The notes under the pieces are model-generated. The model ran no database searches and was not told the origin of the DNA. It was given only the letters and a program-made list of their open reading frames with translations. A program made the translations under genes and the position numbers. A stretch of DNA of 64,000 bases, taken from Clostridium_AF sediminicola. Its GTDB lineage: Bacteria > Bacillota > Clostridia > Clostridiales > Clostridiaceae. The stretch covers positions 1 to 64,000 of the forward strand of contig NZ_BAABMF010000015.1 in NCBI RefSeq assembly GCF_050402865.1. The letters are read 5' to 3'. Shown here piece after piece: positions 25,895 to 34,101 of this stretch. The first letter of the stretch is position 1. Each line of letters starts with the position of its first letter.

Positions 25895-27748
25895 ATGGGG
25901 AATATTTATGATTTTACGAAATTAGATATGAGAAGTATAATGTTCATAGGAGTTTTATTATGGCTGATAATTTTATACATACTCTCTAAATCTACAAGAA
26001 AAACACATAAACTGTTTATTTTTACAGTTATAATTATTCAGCTTGTATATTTAGTGTGGAGAACTGTCTACACTATACCCGTGAGTTTTGGCATAGTGAG
26101 TTTTTTTATCGGTATAATACTTTTATGTACAGAATGGTTAGTTTTTTTTCATGGTTTAATACAAAAGATTCTTTTGTTAAAAAATCACAAATTAGAGAAG
26201 AAAGAATTTGTGAATAAGGGAGATTTACCCAAAGTAGATATTATAATAACAACTTTTGACGAGCCTATAAAAATTTTAAAAAGAACTACAGCAGCATGTT
26301 TAAATATAAGGTATCCAAAGGAATTGATTAATATTTATTTATGTGACGATGGATTAAGAGAAGAAGTTAAAGAGCTTTCAAATGAATTAGGTGTTTCTTA
26401 TATAAAAAGATTCAATAATAGAAATGCAAAAGCAGGTAATATTAATAATGCTTTAAATATCATTAAAGGAGATATGGTACTTTTATTAGATGCGGATATG
26501 GTTCCTAAAAATACAATTTTAGAAAAAACTATACCATATTTTGATGAAAAAGATGTTGGTTTTATACAAATTCCTAGAGAATTTTATGGGTTGAATCCAT
26601 TTCAGTATAATTTGGGGTTGAAAAGTAGAACAGAATTTAAACATGATTCATTTGTTGAAGAAAAAGATAATGTTATTTTTTTAAGAAAAGCATTAGTTAG
26701 TATAGGTGGAATACCAAAAGGAACAATTGCAGACAATGTTGCAACAGGTATGCTTTTACAAGCAAAAGGATATAAAAGTATTTTTATAGATGAAGTTTTA
26801 GCAAAAGGTTTGGCAACGGAGAAATTTAGAGATTTAAAAAAGCAAAAGGATAGGCAATGTAGAGGGAATATTCAAGTATTTAAGAAATGGAATCCATTAA
26901 CTCTCAAAGGATTATCATTTATACAAAAACTTACATATTTAGAAGCGTTTATCTTTTGGTTTTTTGGGATAAAGAAAATGAATTACATTATTATTCCATT
27001 ACTCTATATTACTTTGGGAATAGGAGTTTTAGATGCAAGTTTAATTCAACTAATGCAATTTTGGGTGCCTAGTTTTATCGCTTCTTTACTATCTTATAAA
27101 TTATTGTCTGATAAAAAAAGAACATTAAGATGGGATCACGTTTATCAAGTAGCAATTGCGCCTTATTTATTTATATCTGCATTAAAAGAATTATTATTTA
27201 AAAGTAAAACAAAATTTTATGTTATACCTAAAGGTCAAAAAAGTGAAAAAACTGAGTTTTCATGGAAATTAGCGATACCGCATATAATTTTATTAATGAT
27301 AACTATATGTGGTTGGATTTTAGTTTCATTTAATATATCTCAAAGCAAAGAAAATGGAGTAGGATTACTTTGGGTATTTATAGTATGGTCAATCTATAAT
27401 AGTATTTCAATTGTGTTAAGCATTTTAGTTTGTTTTGAAAAACCTAGATATAGAAGTATAGAAAGAATAAATACAAATGAGCAAGTTATATTGAAAATTG
27501 AAAGAGAAGAAACTCATATTTGTAATATTATCGATATATCTGAAGAAGGTTGCAGATTAATTTGTAGAAAATTTCATAACTACAACAAGTTAAATGACAT
27601 GGAAGAAGTTGAAATAATGATTGAAAAAATAGGTAGTATCAGAGTAAAGGTTATGTGGATTAAAGATTCAGGAAATAATTTCACATATGGAGTGAAATTT
27701 ACCAATATAGATGAGAACAAGCTTATAAAGTTATCCGCTTGTTATTAA
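25895..27748 (+). CDS. Glycosyltransferase family 2, cellulose-synthase-like, with C-terminal PilZ domain
   Basis: The 617-residue protein has about seven to eight membrane segments, a cytosolic GT2 domain (about 105-330) and a C-terminal PilZ domain (from about 530; RYRSIERIN then DISEEGCRL). PilZ binds cyclic-di-GMP, so polymer synthesis is likely under second-messenger control, as in BcsA. Catalytic Asp pair: DIIITTFDEP and LLLDADM. Two motifs are off consensus: TED reads ADN (residues 279-281) and QxxRW reads QKDRQ (317-321). The product may be a different polysaccharide synthase or a catalytically altered one. GGGGGT lies 6 bases before ATG 25895; an ATG 30 bases earlier has no site. No bcsB-like partner is nearby. 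Confidence 0.82.
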   Translation: MGNIYDFTKLDMRSIMFIGVLLWLIILYILSKSTRKTHKLFIFTVIIIQLVYLVWRTVYTIPVSFGIVSFFIGIILLCTEWLVFFHGLIQKILLLKNHKLEKKEFVNKGDLPKVDIIITTFDEPIKILKRTTAACLNIRYPKELINIYLCDDGLREEVKELSNELGVSYIKRFNNRNAKAGNINNALNIIKGDMVLLLDADMVPKNTILEKTIPYFDEKDVGFIQIPREFYGLNPFQYNLGLKSRTEFKHDSFVEEKDNVIFLRKALVSIGGIPKGTIADNVATGMLLQAKGYKSIFIDEVLAKGLATEKFRDLKKQKDRQCRGNIQVFKKWNPLTLKGLSFIQKLTYLEAFIFWFFGIKKMNYIIIPLLYITLGIGVLDASLIQLMQFWVPSFIASLLSYKLLSDKKRTLRWDHVYQVAIAPYLFISALKELLFKSKTKFYVIPKGQKSEKTEFSWKLAIPHIILLMITICGWILVSFNISQSKENGVGLLWVFIVWSIYNSISIVLSILVCFEKPRYRSIERINTNEQVILKIEREETHICNIIDISEEGCRLICRKFHNYNKLNDMEEVEIMIEKIGSIRVKVMWIKDSGNNFTYGVKFTNIDENKLIKLSACY

Positions 27749-27801
27749 AATCTATATAAGCAACATTTTAACATTAAGTATTTAAAAAAATGTGTAATTT
27801 A

Positions 27802-27838
27802 AACACCAGTAAAGAAAAAATCTTTTATGGTGTTTTTT
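27802..27838 (+). terminator. Terminator after the PilZ glycosyltransferase gene
   Basis: AACACCA (27802-27808) pairs with TGGTGTT (27828-27834), with an inner AAAG/CTTT, followed by TTTTTT. Confidence 0.7.
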
Positions 27839-27894
27839 ATGTATATTTACATAAAGGTAGTAATTTTTCAAATTATTAAAAAGGAGATTATAGT

Positions 27895-28419
27895 ATGAAA
27901 CTTAAAGAGTTTTTGAAAGATTGGATAATTCCGATTTTGTTTGTAGTGATTGTGGGCCATTTAATTAGGTCATTTGTTTGTTTTACTGTTCAAGTACCAA
28001 CACCTTCTATGGATCCAACAATTAAACCAGGGGATAGAATATTTGTTACAAAAATTTATAATACTAATAAATTAAAAAGAGGGGATATAATATTTTTTAA
28101 ATCTGATGAACGTCAAAATGAACTAATTAAAAGATTAATAGGGTTACCAGGTGAAGAGATTCTTATTGACAGATCAGGTACTATTTATGTTAACGGAGAA
28201 TTATTAAATGAGTCGTATGTAGTTTATCCAGAAATAGTAACTCCTGAAAAGGAAGCTATTAGATTTAAAGTGCCTGAGGGTAATTATTTATTTTTAGGTG
28301 ATAATAGAGCTAATTCAAGAGATAGCAGGTACTGGGACAACCCATATATTGAGGAAAGTAAATTACTTGGAAAAGCTAGGTTCATTCTTTTTCCATTCAA
28401 GAGATTTGGTAAATTTTAG
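27895..28419 (+). CDS. lepB: Type I signal peptidase
   Basis: The 174-residue protein is a signal peptidase I. It has one N-terminal membrane anchor (about 10-32), then PTPSMDPT with the catalytic Ser, KRLIGLPGE with the catalytic Lys and GDNRANSRDSRYW near the end. It cleaves signal peptides of exported proteins such as the many predicted lipoproteins' non-lipid counterparts here. The small size and single anchor fit Bacillus SipS-type enzymes. AAAGGAG is well spaced from the ATG. It is a single-gene unit downstream of a terminator. Confidence 0.93.
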   Translation: MKLKEFLKDWIIPILFVVIVGHLIRSFVCFTVQVPTPSMDPTIKPGDRIFVTKIYNTNKLKRGDIIFFKSDERQNELIKRLIGLPGEEILIDRSGTIYVNGELLNESYVVYPEIVTPEKEAIRFKVPEGNYLFLGDNRANSRDSRYWDNPYIEESKLLGKARFILFPFKRFGKF

Positions 28420-28533
28420 TTGAAAAAAATCAATTTAATATTGAATAACAAATATCTATATAGACATAATAAAATATAGGTAGTTATAGTAATTAAGCTG
28501 CCTAAAATATAAATTAACAAAGGAGAGAGAATT

Positions 28534-28761
28534 ATGAAACACAACAAAGATGACAGAAGAGATAATGTGGATAAAATTCAATATAATATTGATAAGACTA
28601 TACAAAACTATCGTTTGGCTGAAGAAGCAATTGAAACTACAAGTGATGATAAAATGAAAAAAGAATTAGAAGCAAAAAATGATAGAAGAGAAGAAGCGCT
28701 TGAAGGTATGAAAAAAGAAATTAGAGATGAAGCAATAGCTAAACAGAATGGATATAAATAA
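28534..28761 (+). CDS. tlp: Small acid-soluble spore protein Tlp
   Basis: The 75-residue protein matches the Tlp family across its length: MKHNKDDRRDNVDKIQYNI at the start and EEALEGMKKEIRDEAIAKQNGYK at the end (family ends in DEA-x-ENGYK). It is a hydrophilic helical protein made in the forespore and stored in spores; the Bacillus name 'thioredoxin-like' is misleading. A strong AAAGGAGAGAG site lies upstream and a terminator follows at 28771. The forespore sigma-G promoter expected from the family was not identified. Confidence 0.92.
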   Translation: MKHNKDDRRDNVDKIQYNIDKTIQNYRLAEEAIETTSDDKMKKELEAKNDRREEALEGMKKEIRDEAIAKQNGYK

Positions 28762-28770
28762 GATGATATA

Positions 28771-28805
28771 AAATAGCCTTGGCTCAGGTCAACGCTATTT
28801 TTTTT
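28771..28805 (+). terminator. Terminator after tlp
   Basis: AAATAGC (28771-28777) and GCTATTT (28794-28800) form the outer stem, with a shorter inner TTG/CAA pairing, followed by a run of T's to 28805. Confidence 0.75.
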
Positions 28806-28874
28806 GTGTTAAAGAAAATTTATGGTATTATAAATTATAGAAAAGTTTAGAGTATTTTAAAATGGGGTGGAATT

Positions 28875-29474
28875 TTGTTTAACAAAAGAAGCACAAATTC
28901 AATAGAATTTATGGAAGTATTATTAATGTTTATATTTATTATATTGTTAATAGGGAGTTTATTTTTTATTGGTAAAGAATTACAACCAAACACTACTATT
29001 TATAAAATATTAATGGGAAGCATTATACTAATTACAACTCTAATTACTTCATTAGTTGTTTTTCAATTTGTGAAAAGAAAATATATAGGGGTTCTCAAGG
29101 ATGAAATTGAGGAGGAGTTAGGTAAGTATAAAATCAAAATAGAGGATAAGATTTTAACAACGAATAATCGAATATTTGGATTTGAGAAGACTTATTCAAA
29201 GCAATTAAAAAAAATCGTGAAAGACTATAATATAAAAGTGAAAGAGATTGAAAACATAAAAAGAGAGTTGAATATAAAATTGGCGGAAACTGATAGAAAA
29301 GCAGCTTACTTAGAAATTGAAATTTGTAAAGTAAAGCTTGATAATATTGTTGTTGGAGAAATCAATGATTCAAAAGGAAAAAAAGCCATCTATAACAGGA
29401 TAATTAAACTAAATGAATTATATCCAGGTTTATGCGATGAAAAGTTTATTACTGGGATATATTCTAAATTATAA
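28875..29474 (+). CDS. Two-TM protein with cytoplasmic coiled coil, unknown function
   Basis: The 199-residue protein starts with two adjacent hydrophobic segments (about 14-35 and 46-68), which would place the rest in the cytoplasm. From about 85 it is highly charged and heptad-like (DYNIKVKEIENIKRELNIKLAETDRKAAYLEIEI), so a coiled coil is likely. The start is TTG with GGGGTGG close upstream; no ATG is near. No family is recognised. The next two small genes are also membrane-associated and may form a run of surface-related functions. Confidence 0.7.
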   Translation: MFNKRSTNSIEFMEVLLMFIFIILLIGSLFFIGKELQPNTTIYKILMGSIILITTLITSLVVFQFVKRKYIGVLKDEIEEELGKYKIKIEDKILTTNNRIFGFEKTYSKQLKKIVKDYNIKVKEIENIKRELNIKLAETDRKAAYLEIEICKVKLDNIVVGEINDSKGKKAIYNRIIKLNELYPGLCDEKFITGIYSKL

Positions 29475-29663
29475 GGAAAGGATGGCAAAACATATGAAAA
29501 TTAATTTGAAGATTTAGCTTTGCATGTATTAAAGAAAGTTTAATTTTTAACTTTTATTTAGCTAAAATAATGGGACAACTCTATGTAGGTGAGTGTGTCA
29601 TTTCATTTTTGTTTATTTTACATAACTCATTAATGGTAAATGTTATAAAAAAAGTATCATTTA

Positions 29664-29672
29664 TGATATAAT
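29664..29672 (+). promoter_or_regulatory. Extended -10 promoter before the 64-residue membrane protein
   Basis: TGATATAAT fits TGnTATAAT. The -35 position is A-rich. A start of transcription near 29680 would give a leader of about 60 bases. Confidence 0.45.
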
Positions 29673-29739
29673 GGTTATATTGTTGATTTAATTAACATAA
29701 TTTGTTAATGATGAAAGTTATCGAGGGCAGGTGAAATAA

Positions 29740-29934
29740 TTGAAACTCAAAAATGTGTCATTATTGATAATGATACTAACCAATGTAATGATTTGTTTTT
29801 TATTGGTAATAGCCGTTAGTACAAAAGAAGGAATGGAGAGATTTTTGTTCATAATTTTATTGGTGAGTATGTTTCTTACATCTAGTTTGGTAGGGTATGG
29901 GTGTGTAAAAAATAATAAAAGTGATAATGAGTAA
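29740..29934 (+). CDS. Small two-TM membrane protein
   Basis: The 64-residue product has two hydrophobic segments: VSLLIMILTNVMICFLLVIAV and RFLFIILLVSMFLTSSLVGYG. They are joined by a short charged loop (STKEGMER), and a charged tail follows. The start is TTG at 29740 with AGGTGA seven bases upstream, and an extended -10 promoter lies upstream. No family is recognised. The codon use and strong start suggest a real gene. Confidence 0.65.
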   Translation: MKLKNVSLLIMILTNVMICFLLVIAVSTKEGMERFLFIILLVSMFLTSSLVGYGCVKNNKSDNE

Positions 29935-30039
29935 TTCATAAATAATATGTTTACAGATAATGAAGAATAGTATATGTTTAAATTAAGTTAACTTTATGAA
30001 TTAGGAACTATTAAAACGATGAAGAAATGGAGAAAGATA

Positions 30040-30423
30040 ATGTTAAAAAATAATTATAATTTTTTATTTGGATGTATAATTATATCCATAGGGATAATTA
30101 TACATGGATACATAATTAAGCCCAATAATAGCAATTTATTCAATAGTGAAAGTCTAAATAAAAATATAACATTAAATAAAACAGTTTTTGGCTTAACAGA
30201 TGCTGCTGAATATCTTAACATGGGTGAATCAGATGTAAAGGCAATAATAATTGCAGAATCTTCAAGATTGAATGAAACACATAGTTTTACAGGAGAAATG
30301 TTACCTTATTTTCAGGTAGACGAGAAGTACTATTTTTACAAAGAAGGATTAGATGCTTGGTTAGCAGATGTAACAATGGATAAGAGAAAATATAATACAA
30401 CAAACTTTGAAATGGAACGTTAA
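30040..30423 (+). CDS. Membrane-anchored excisionase-like helix-turn-helix protein
   Basis: The 127-residue protein has an N-terminal hydrophobic segment (NFLFGCIIISIGIIIHGYII, about 5-24). From about 48 it has an excisionase/MerR-like DNA-binding fold: FGLTDAAEYLNMGESDVKAII, then PYFQVDEKYYFYKEGLDAWL. That order is the usual one for Xis-like helix-turn-helix proteins, with tyrosine-rich wing and a final 'LDAWL' helix. Fusion to a membrane anchor is unusual and points away from true excisionase. ATG 30040 is preferred over the earlier ATG 30019 because GGAG is 7 bases upstream. No phage genes are near. Confidence 0.65.
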   Translation: MLKNNYNFLFGCIIISIGIIIHGYIIKPNNSNLFNSESLNKNITLNKTVFGLTDAAEYLNMGESDVKAIIIAESSRLNETHSFTGEMLPYFQVDEKYYFYKEGLDAWLADVTMDKRKYNTTNFEMER

Positions 30424-30465
30424 TAGTTATATTAATTATTTTAATTGGAAACAAGGAGAATGTAT

Positions 30466-31338
30466 ATGATTTTAAATAGAAATGATGATTGTTGGTGTGG
30501 TAGTGGTTTAAAATATAAGAAGTGCCATTTAGAATTTGATAAAAAATTAAAAAGATTAAAACAAATGGGTTATGAAATTCCAACAATAGAAATGATTAAG
30601 AATAATGAAGAAATTGAGGGAATAAGAAAAAGTGCTAAGATAAATAATGGCCTTTTAGATTTAATTAGTGAGAATATAAAAGAGGGCATGAGTACAGATG
30701 AAATAAATACATTAGCTCATGAGTACACAGTATCTCATGGGGGAATACCAGCTGATCTCAATTATAATGGTTTTCCAAAGAGTATTTGTACATCAATTAA
30801 TGATGAGGTATGCCATGGAATACCTAGTAACGATATTATTCTTAAAACAGGAGATATCATAAATGTTGATGCAACCACTAAGTATAACGGATTTTTTTCT
30901 GATGCATCAAGAATGTTTGAGATAGGGAAAGTAAATGAAGATGCTAAGAGACTCATAGATATAACAAAAGAATGCTTATATAAGGGAATAGAAGCTATCA
31001 AACCGTGGGAGAGTTGTTTAGGCGATGTAGCTGCTGCAATTCAAGAACATGCAGAAAGTAATGGATACTCTGTAGTTAGAGAGTTTGCAGGTCATGGAGT
31101 TGGACTGAAGATTCATGAGCTACCCTTTGTGTTCCATTATGGAGAAAGAGGAACAGGAATGGTATTAGTTCCAGGTATGGTATTTACAATTGAACCTATG
31201 ATAAATGGTGGAAATCACGAAATATTTATAGATGAAGATAATGGATGGACAGCTTTAACGCTAGATGGTTCACTTTCAGCACAGTGGGAACATACAATTC
31301 TTGTAACTGAAGATGGTATAGAAATAATATCAAAATAA
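30466..31338 (+). CDS. map: Methionine aminopeptidase type I with N-terminal SEC-C zinc motif
   Basis: The 290-residue protein begins with a SEC-C-type zinc motif (CWCGSGLKYKKCH, about 9-21), then the M24A methionine aminopeptidase fold. Metal ligands: INVDATTKYNGFFSDASRMF (two Asp), EFAGHGVGLKIHELPF (His), FTIEPM (Glu) and QWEHTI (Glu). It removes the initiator Met in the cytoplasm. The SEC-C extension is known in a Firmicute subset and may help ribosome docking. ATG 30466 is chosen because AAGGAG ends 7 bases before it; ATG 30460 is too close. It is 27 bases before the GGDEF gene. A second map normally sits in the ribosomal operon, so this may be the extra copy. Confidence 0.9.
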   Translation: MILNRNDDCWCGSGLKYKKCHLEFDKKLKRLKQMGYEIPTIEMIKNNEEIEGIRKSAKINNGLLDLISENIKEGMSTDEINTLAHEYTVSHGGIPADLNYNGFPKSICTSINDEVCHGIPSNDIILKTGDIINVDATTKYNGFFSDASRMFEIGKVNEDAKRLIDITKECLYKGIEAIKPWESCLGDVAAAIQEHAESNGYSVVREFAGHGVGLKIHELPFVFHYGERGTGMVLVPGMVFTIEPMINGGNHEIFIDEDNGWTALTLDGSLSAQWEHTILVTEDGIEIISK

Positions 31339-31365
31339 GAATAATTGTTAAGGGGACATCTTAAA

Positions 31366-32877
31366 ATGAAGTCTTTTAGTATAAACAAAAAATTTGATGA
31401 AATTTTACGTCATGAATATATAGATTTAGAAAAGACTCTTTTGAAATTGGAGCTTTTAAAAGAGTATACAAAAAATGAATGCTTAGGATACGAATTATTT
31501 AGACAAGCATTATATGCAAATTTAACAGAAGAATATGAGTATGCTATTGAAAAAGCTAAAGAAGCATTGAAAAAGGCTTACACTGAGAATAATGAATATT
31601 TAATAGTAAAAATAAATGTATTACTTGGGTTTATATATTGGAATAGAAAGAATTACGAAGCATGCTTTGATTACTATTTGACTGTATTGAAATATGAAAA
31701 AGATGCTAGAGTTTTAAATAATATGGGAGTTATCTACCATACTTTTGGGGATATTGATGAAGCTTATAAGTACTATGAAATGGCAAAGAAAGAATTCAAT
31801 GATCCTTCGAACTTTAGACTAAAAGCAATTATTAGTACCAATCTATCAGAATGTGAATGTGAATTTGGAAACTTCAATAAAGCTGAGAAATTACTAGAAA
31901 TTGCATTGGATATTAATTTACAATTAGGAAGTAAAGATGGAACTGCATATATATATAATGCATTTGGATTGTTAGAGATGAAAAAGCAAAATTATCAAAG
32001 GGCAATCGAATATTTTCAAAAGGGTGAAGATTTCTATAAAAATGAAAAGATTCTTATTTATTATCTAGATTTATTAAGAAATCATGCAAAAGCTCTTTAT
32101 GAAATAAAAGAGTATGAAGAGACTAAATTAAAGATTAATGAGATTGAAAAGCTAAGAATCACATATAACTTTGGTTGTAGGAATCAAAATGAAGTAGAAT
32201 TATTAGCAAAAATATATAATATAGAGGGCAAATATAAAGAAGCAAACACATTGTATAGGGAATATATTGAAATAGTTAAAAGAAATAAGCAAAAGAACAA
32301 TAAGATTAGAGTAAAAAACTTAAGAAATAAAGTTGAATTATTTGAAGTAAAGAAAAAGATAAATACACTTGAAAAAATCTCAAAAACAGATGCTTTGACG
32401 GGTATAAAAAACAGACATTCTTTGAAAGATTATCGCAAAACAGTTTTAAGCAATGAGGGAATAAGATTAGAAACTGCAATTGTTATAATTGACGTAGATT
32501 ATTACAAACAATATAACGATTTTTATGGACATGCTAAAGGAGATGAATGTCTTGTAAAAATAGTTGAGAAATTATCTAACAAACTTAATTCATGCGATAG
32601 TGAACTTTTTCGATATGGTGGAGATGAATTCTTGGTTATAATTCCAAATACAAACAAGAACAATGTTCTACAACTTTTAGAAAGTATAAGAAATGATATA
32701 GAATTCATGAGGATTGAAAATGTAAATTCAAAAGTTTCGGATTATGTTACATGTAGTTTTGGGGTAACAACTGTAAAAGAAATAAATGAATTGAATTACG
32801 AAGAAATATTTGCTTTAGCAGATAAGGCATTATATAACGCTAAGGCAGGAGGAAAAAATAGAATATCTTTTATTTGA
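31366..32877 (+). CDS. Diguanylate cyclase with N-terminal TPR repeats
   Basis: The 503-residue protein has TPR-like helices through about 340 (for example VLNNMGVIYHTFGDIDEAYKYYEMAKKEF and TAYIYNAFGLLEMKKQNYQRAIEYFQKG). A short coiled coil then leads to a GGDEF domain beginning near 348 (SKTDALTGIKNRHSL). The active-site loop reads RYGGDEFLVIIP, so cyclase activity is expected. The inhibitory RxxD just ahead of it is missing (NSCD). No membrane segment is seen, so the TPR part probably senses a protein partner. AAGGGGA lies 9-10 bases before ATG 31366. It links to the PilZ protein at 25895 through c-di-GMP. Confidence 0.9.
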   Translation: MKSFSINKKFDEILRHEYIDLEKTLLKLELLKEYTKNECLGYELFRQALYANLTEEYEYAIEKAKEALKKAYTENNEYLIVKINVLLGFIYWNRKNYEACFDYYLTVLKYEKDARVLNNMGVIYHTFGDIDEAYKYYEMAKKEFNDPSNFRLKAIISTNLSECECEFGNFNKAEKLLEIALDINLQLGSKDGTAYIYNAFGLLEMKKQNYQRAIEYFQKGEDFYKNEKILIYYLDLLRNHAKALYEIKEYEETKLKINEIEKLRITYNFGCRNQNEVELLAKIYNIEGKYKEANTLYREYIEIVKRNKQKNNKIRVKNLRNKVELFEVKKKINTLEKISKTDALTGIKNRHSLKDYRKTVLSNEGIRLETAIVIIDVDYYKQYNDFYGHAKGDECLVKIVEKLSNKLNSCDSELFRYGGDEFLVIIPNTNKNNVLQLLESIRNDIEFMRIENVNSKVSDYVTCSFGVTTVKEINELNYEEIFALADKALYNAKAGGKNRISFI

Positions 32878-32879
32878 AG

Positions 32880-32915
32880 CCCCTATATTATTTTAAATTA
32901 TAGAGGGTTTTGCTT
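32880..32915 (+). terminator. Probable terminator after the TPR-GGDEF gene
   Basis: CCC/TATA (32881-32887) can pair with TATA/GGG (32899-32907) with a 2-nt bulge, followed by TTTTGCTTTT. The stem is weak. Confidence 0.5.
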
Positions 32916-32940
32916 TTAGATTCTTAAAGAAGTTAAGAAA

Positions 32941-32969
32941 TTGACACATGGTATTCCTTGTGATATTCT
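32941..32969 (+). promoter_or_regulatory. Housekeeping sigma promoter for the pilin-like gene
   Basis: TTGACA at 32941-32946 and TATTCT at 32964-32969 are separated by 17 bases. The next gene starts at 33048. Confidence 0.7.
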
Positions 32970-33047
32970 GAAAATATATGTAATTATTATACTATAATAG
33001 TAGTATGTTTGAATTTCAATATATTTTTATGAATAGGGGTGGAATAA

Positions 33048-34010
33048 ATGTCATCTATTACCTTGAGGAATATCAAGAAGAATAAAGGGTTCACTCTAAT
33101 TGAGCTAATCATAGTTATAGCTATATTGGGTATATTAGCTAGTATTGTAATTCCACGTTTTATTGGTATGATAGAGAAATCTAAGATTCAAACGGATAAT
33201 GCAAATCTAAGAATACTGAACACAGCTACAATTGCTTATGGAGAAACTAAAACAATTACTAATAAAGATATTTTTGACGGTATAATGTTAGATGAAGAGA
33301 GAATTCAAGAATTGGTTTCTAAAGGACAATTGAGAGAGGTAATTAAAACTCAAAAGAAAGATACTGAATTTATTTGGGATATTAATAGTCAAAAATGGTT
33401 GTATGGTTTAGAAGAATCTATATCAAGTTCAGGACAAAGTTATATTTTAAATAATGCTAACCTTGATAATTTTAGAAAGGTAGGTACATGGTCTAGTAAC
33501 GATGAGGGGTTTTATTCAAACTATGGACTTTTGTTCATAGATAATCCTAGAAATGAATATACAATTACAACTAAAGCTACTTTAGGCGAGGGTAATAATG
33601 GAGGATATGGGATTTTATTTGAGACATCACTTACAGATGATAATAAAGATACTGGATATGCCCTTCAATTTGATAGAGGAATTGGTAGTGGATCAATTAT
33701 CATAAGACCAAGAATAAATGGAAAAGAAAAAGGGAGTATGTCTGGCTTTATTTTTGATAATAGTAATAGTTTTATTCCAGATAAGAATACTGTTGATGGC
33801 AAAGAGTGGTGGTCACAGACACACGATCTTAAAGTTCAAGTAGAAAATGTTTCTGGAGAGACGAATAAAAAACGTTTAAAAGTTTGGATTGGAGATAATC
33901 AATTAACCGATAATTTTGAATTTAATAGTGATTTGGAAGCAGAAAATAATTTTACTGGTTTTAGATCATGGCATATAGGAACAACTTATCATGAAATAAA
34001 TATTAACTAG
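33048..34010 (+). CDS. Type IV pilin-like prepilin with large C-terminal beta domain
   Basis: The 320-residue protein carries a prepilin leader (KKNKG, then FTLIELIIVIAILGILASI at about 16-34), which a prepilin peptidase should cut at G/F with N-methylation. The long C-terminal part (about 130-320) contains NYGLLFIDNPRNEYTITTKATLGEGN and GYGILFETSLT, and looks like a LamG/concanavalin-type jelly roll, giving an unusual adhesin-like pilin. No pil/gsp assembly genes are near, so assembly must rely on genes elsewhere. ATG has a GGGGTGG site. A housekeeping promoter precedes it and a terminator follows, so it is monocistronic. Confidence 0.8.
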   Translation: MSSITLRNIKKNKGFTLIELIIVIAILGILASIVIPRFIGMIEKSKIQTDNANLRILNTATIAYGETKTITNKDIFDGIMLDEERIQELVSKGQLREVIKTQKKDTEFIWDINSQKWLYGLEESISSSGQSYILNNANLDNFRKVGTWSSNDEGFYSNYGLLFIDNPRNEYTITTKATLGEGNNGGYGILFETSLTDDNKDTGYALQFDRGIGSGSIIIRPRINGKEKGSMSGFIFDNSNSFIPDKNTVDGKEWWSQTHDLKVQVENVSGETNKKRLKVWIGDNQLTDNFEFNSDLEAENNFTGFRSWHIGTTYHEININ

Positions 34011-34028
34011 AACAATATTATTTAAAAT

Positions 34029-34065
34029 GGGTTGTCTTTTAATTTATTAAGAGGCAACCCTTTTT
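34029..34065 (+). terminator. Terminator between the pilin-like gene and the YesN-like gene
   Basis: GGGTTG (34029-34034) pairs with CAACCC (34055-34060), extended by weaker pairs, then TTTTT. It may act for both converging genes. Confidence 0.8.
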
Positions 34066-34101
34066 GAGGAAACTATAAATTACACATAGTAATGGTTATT
34101 A

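Noticed and set aside
29475..29540. Short words FEDLALHVLKKV hinting at a nuclease-type relic
   Set aside because: Only about 15 residues, frame interrupted; not enough to support a pseudogene.
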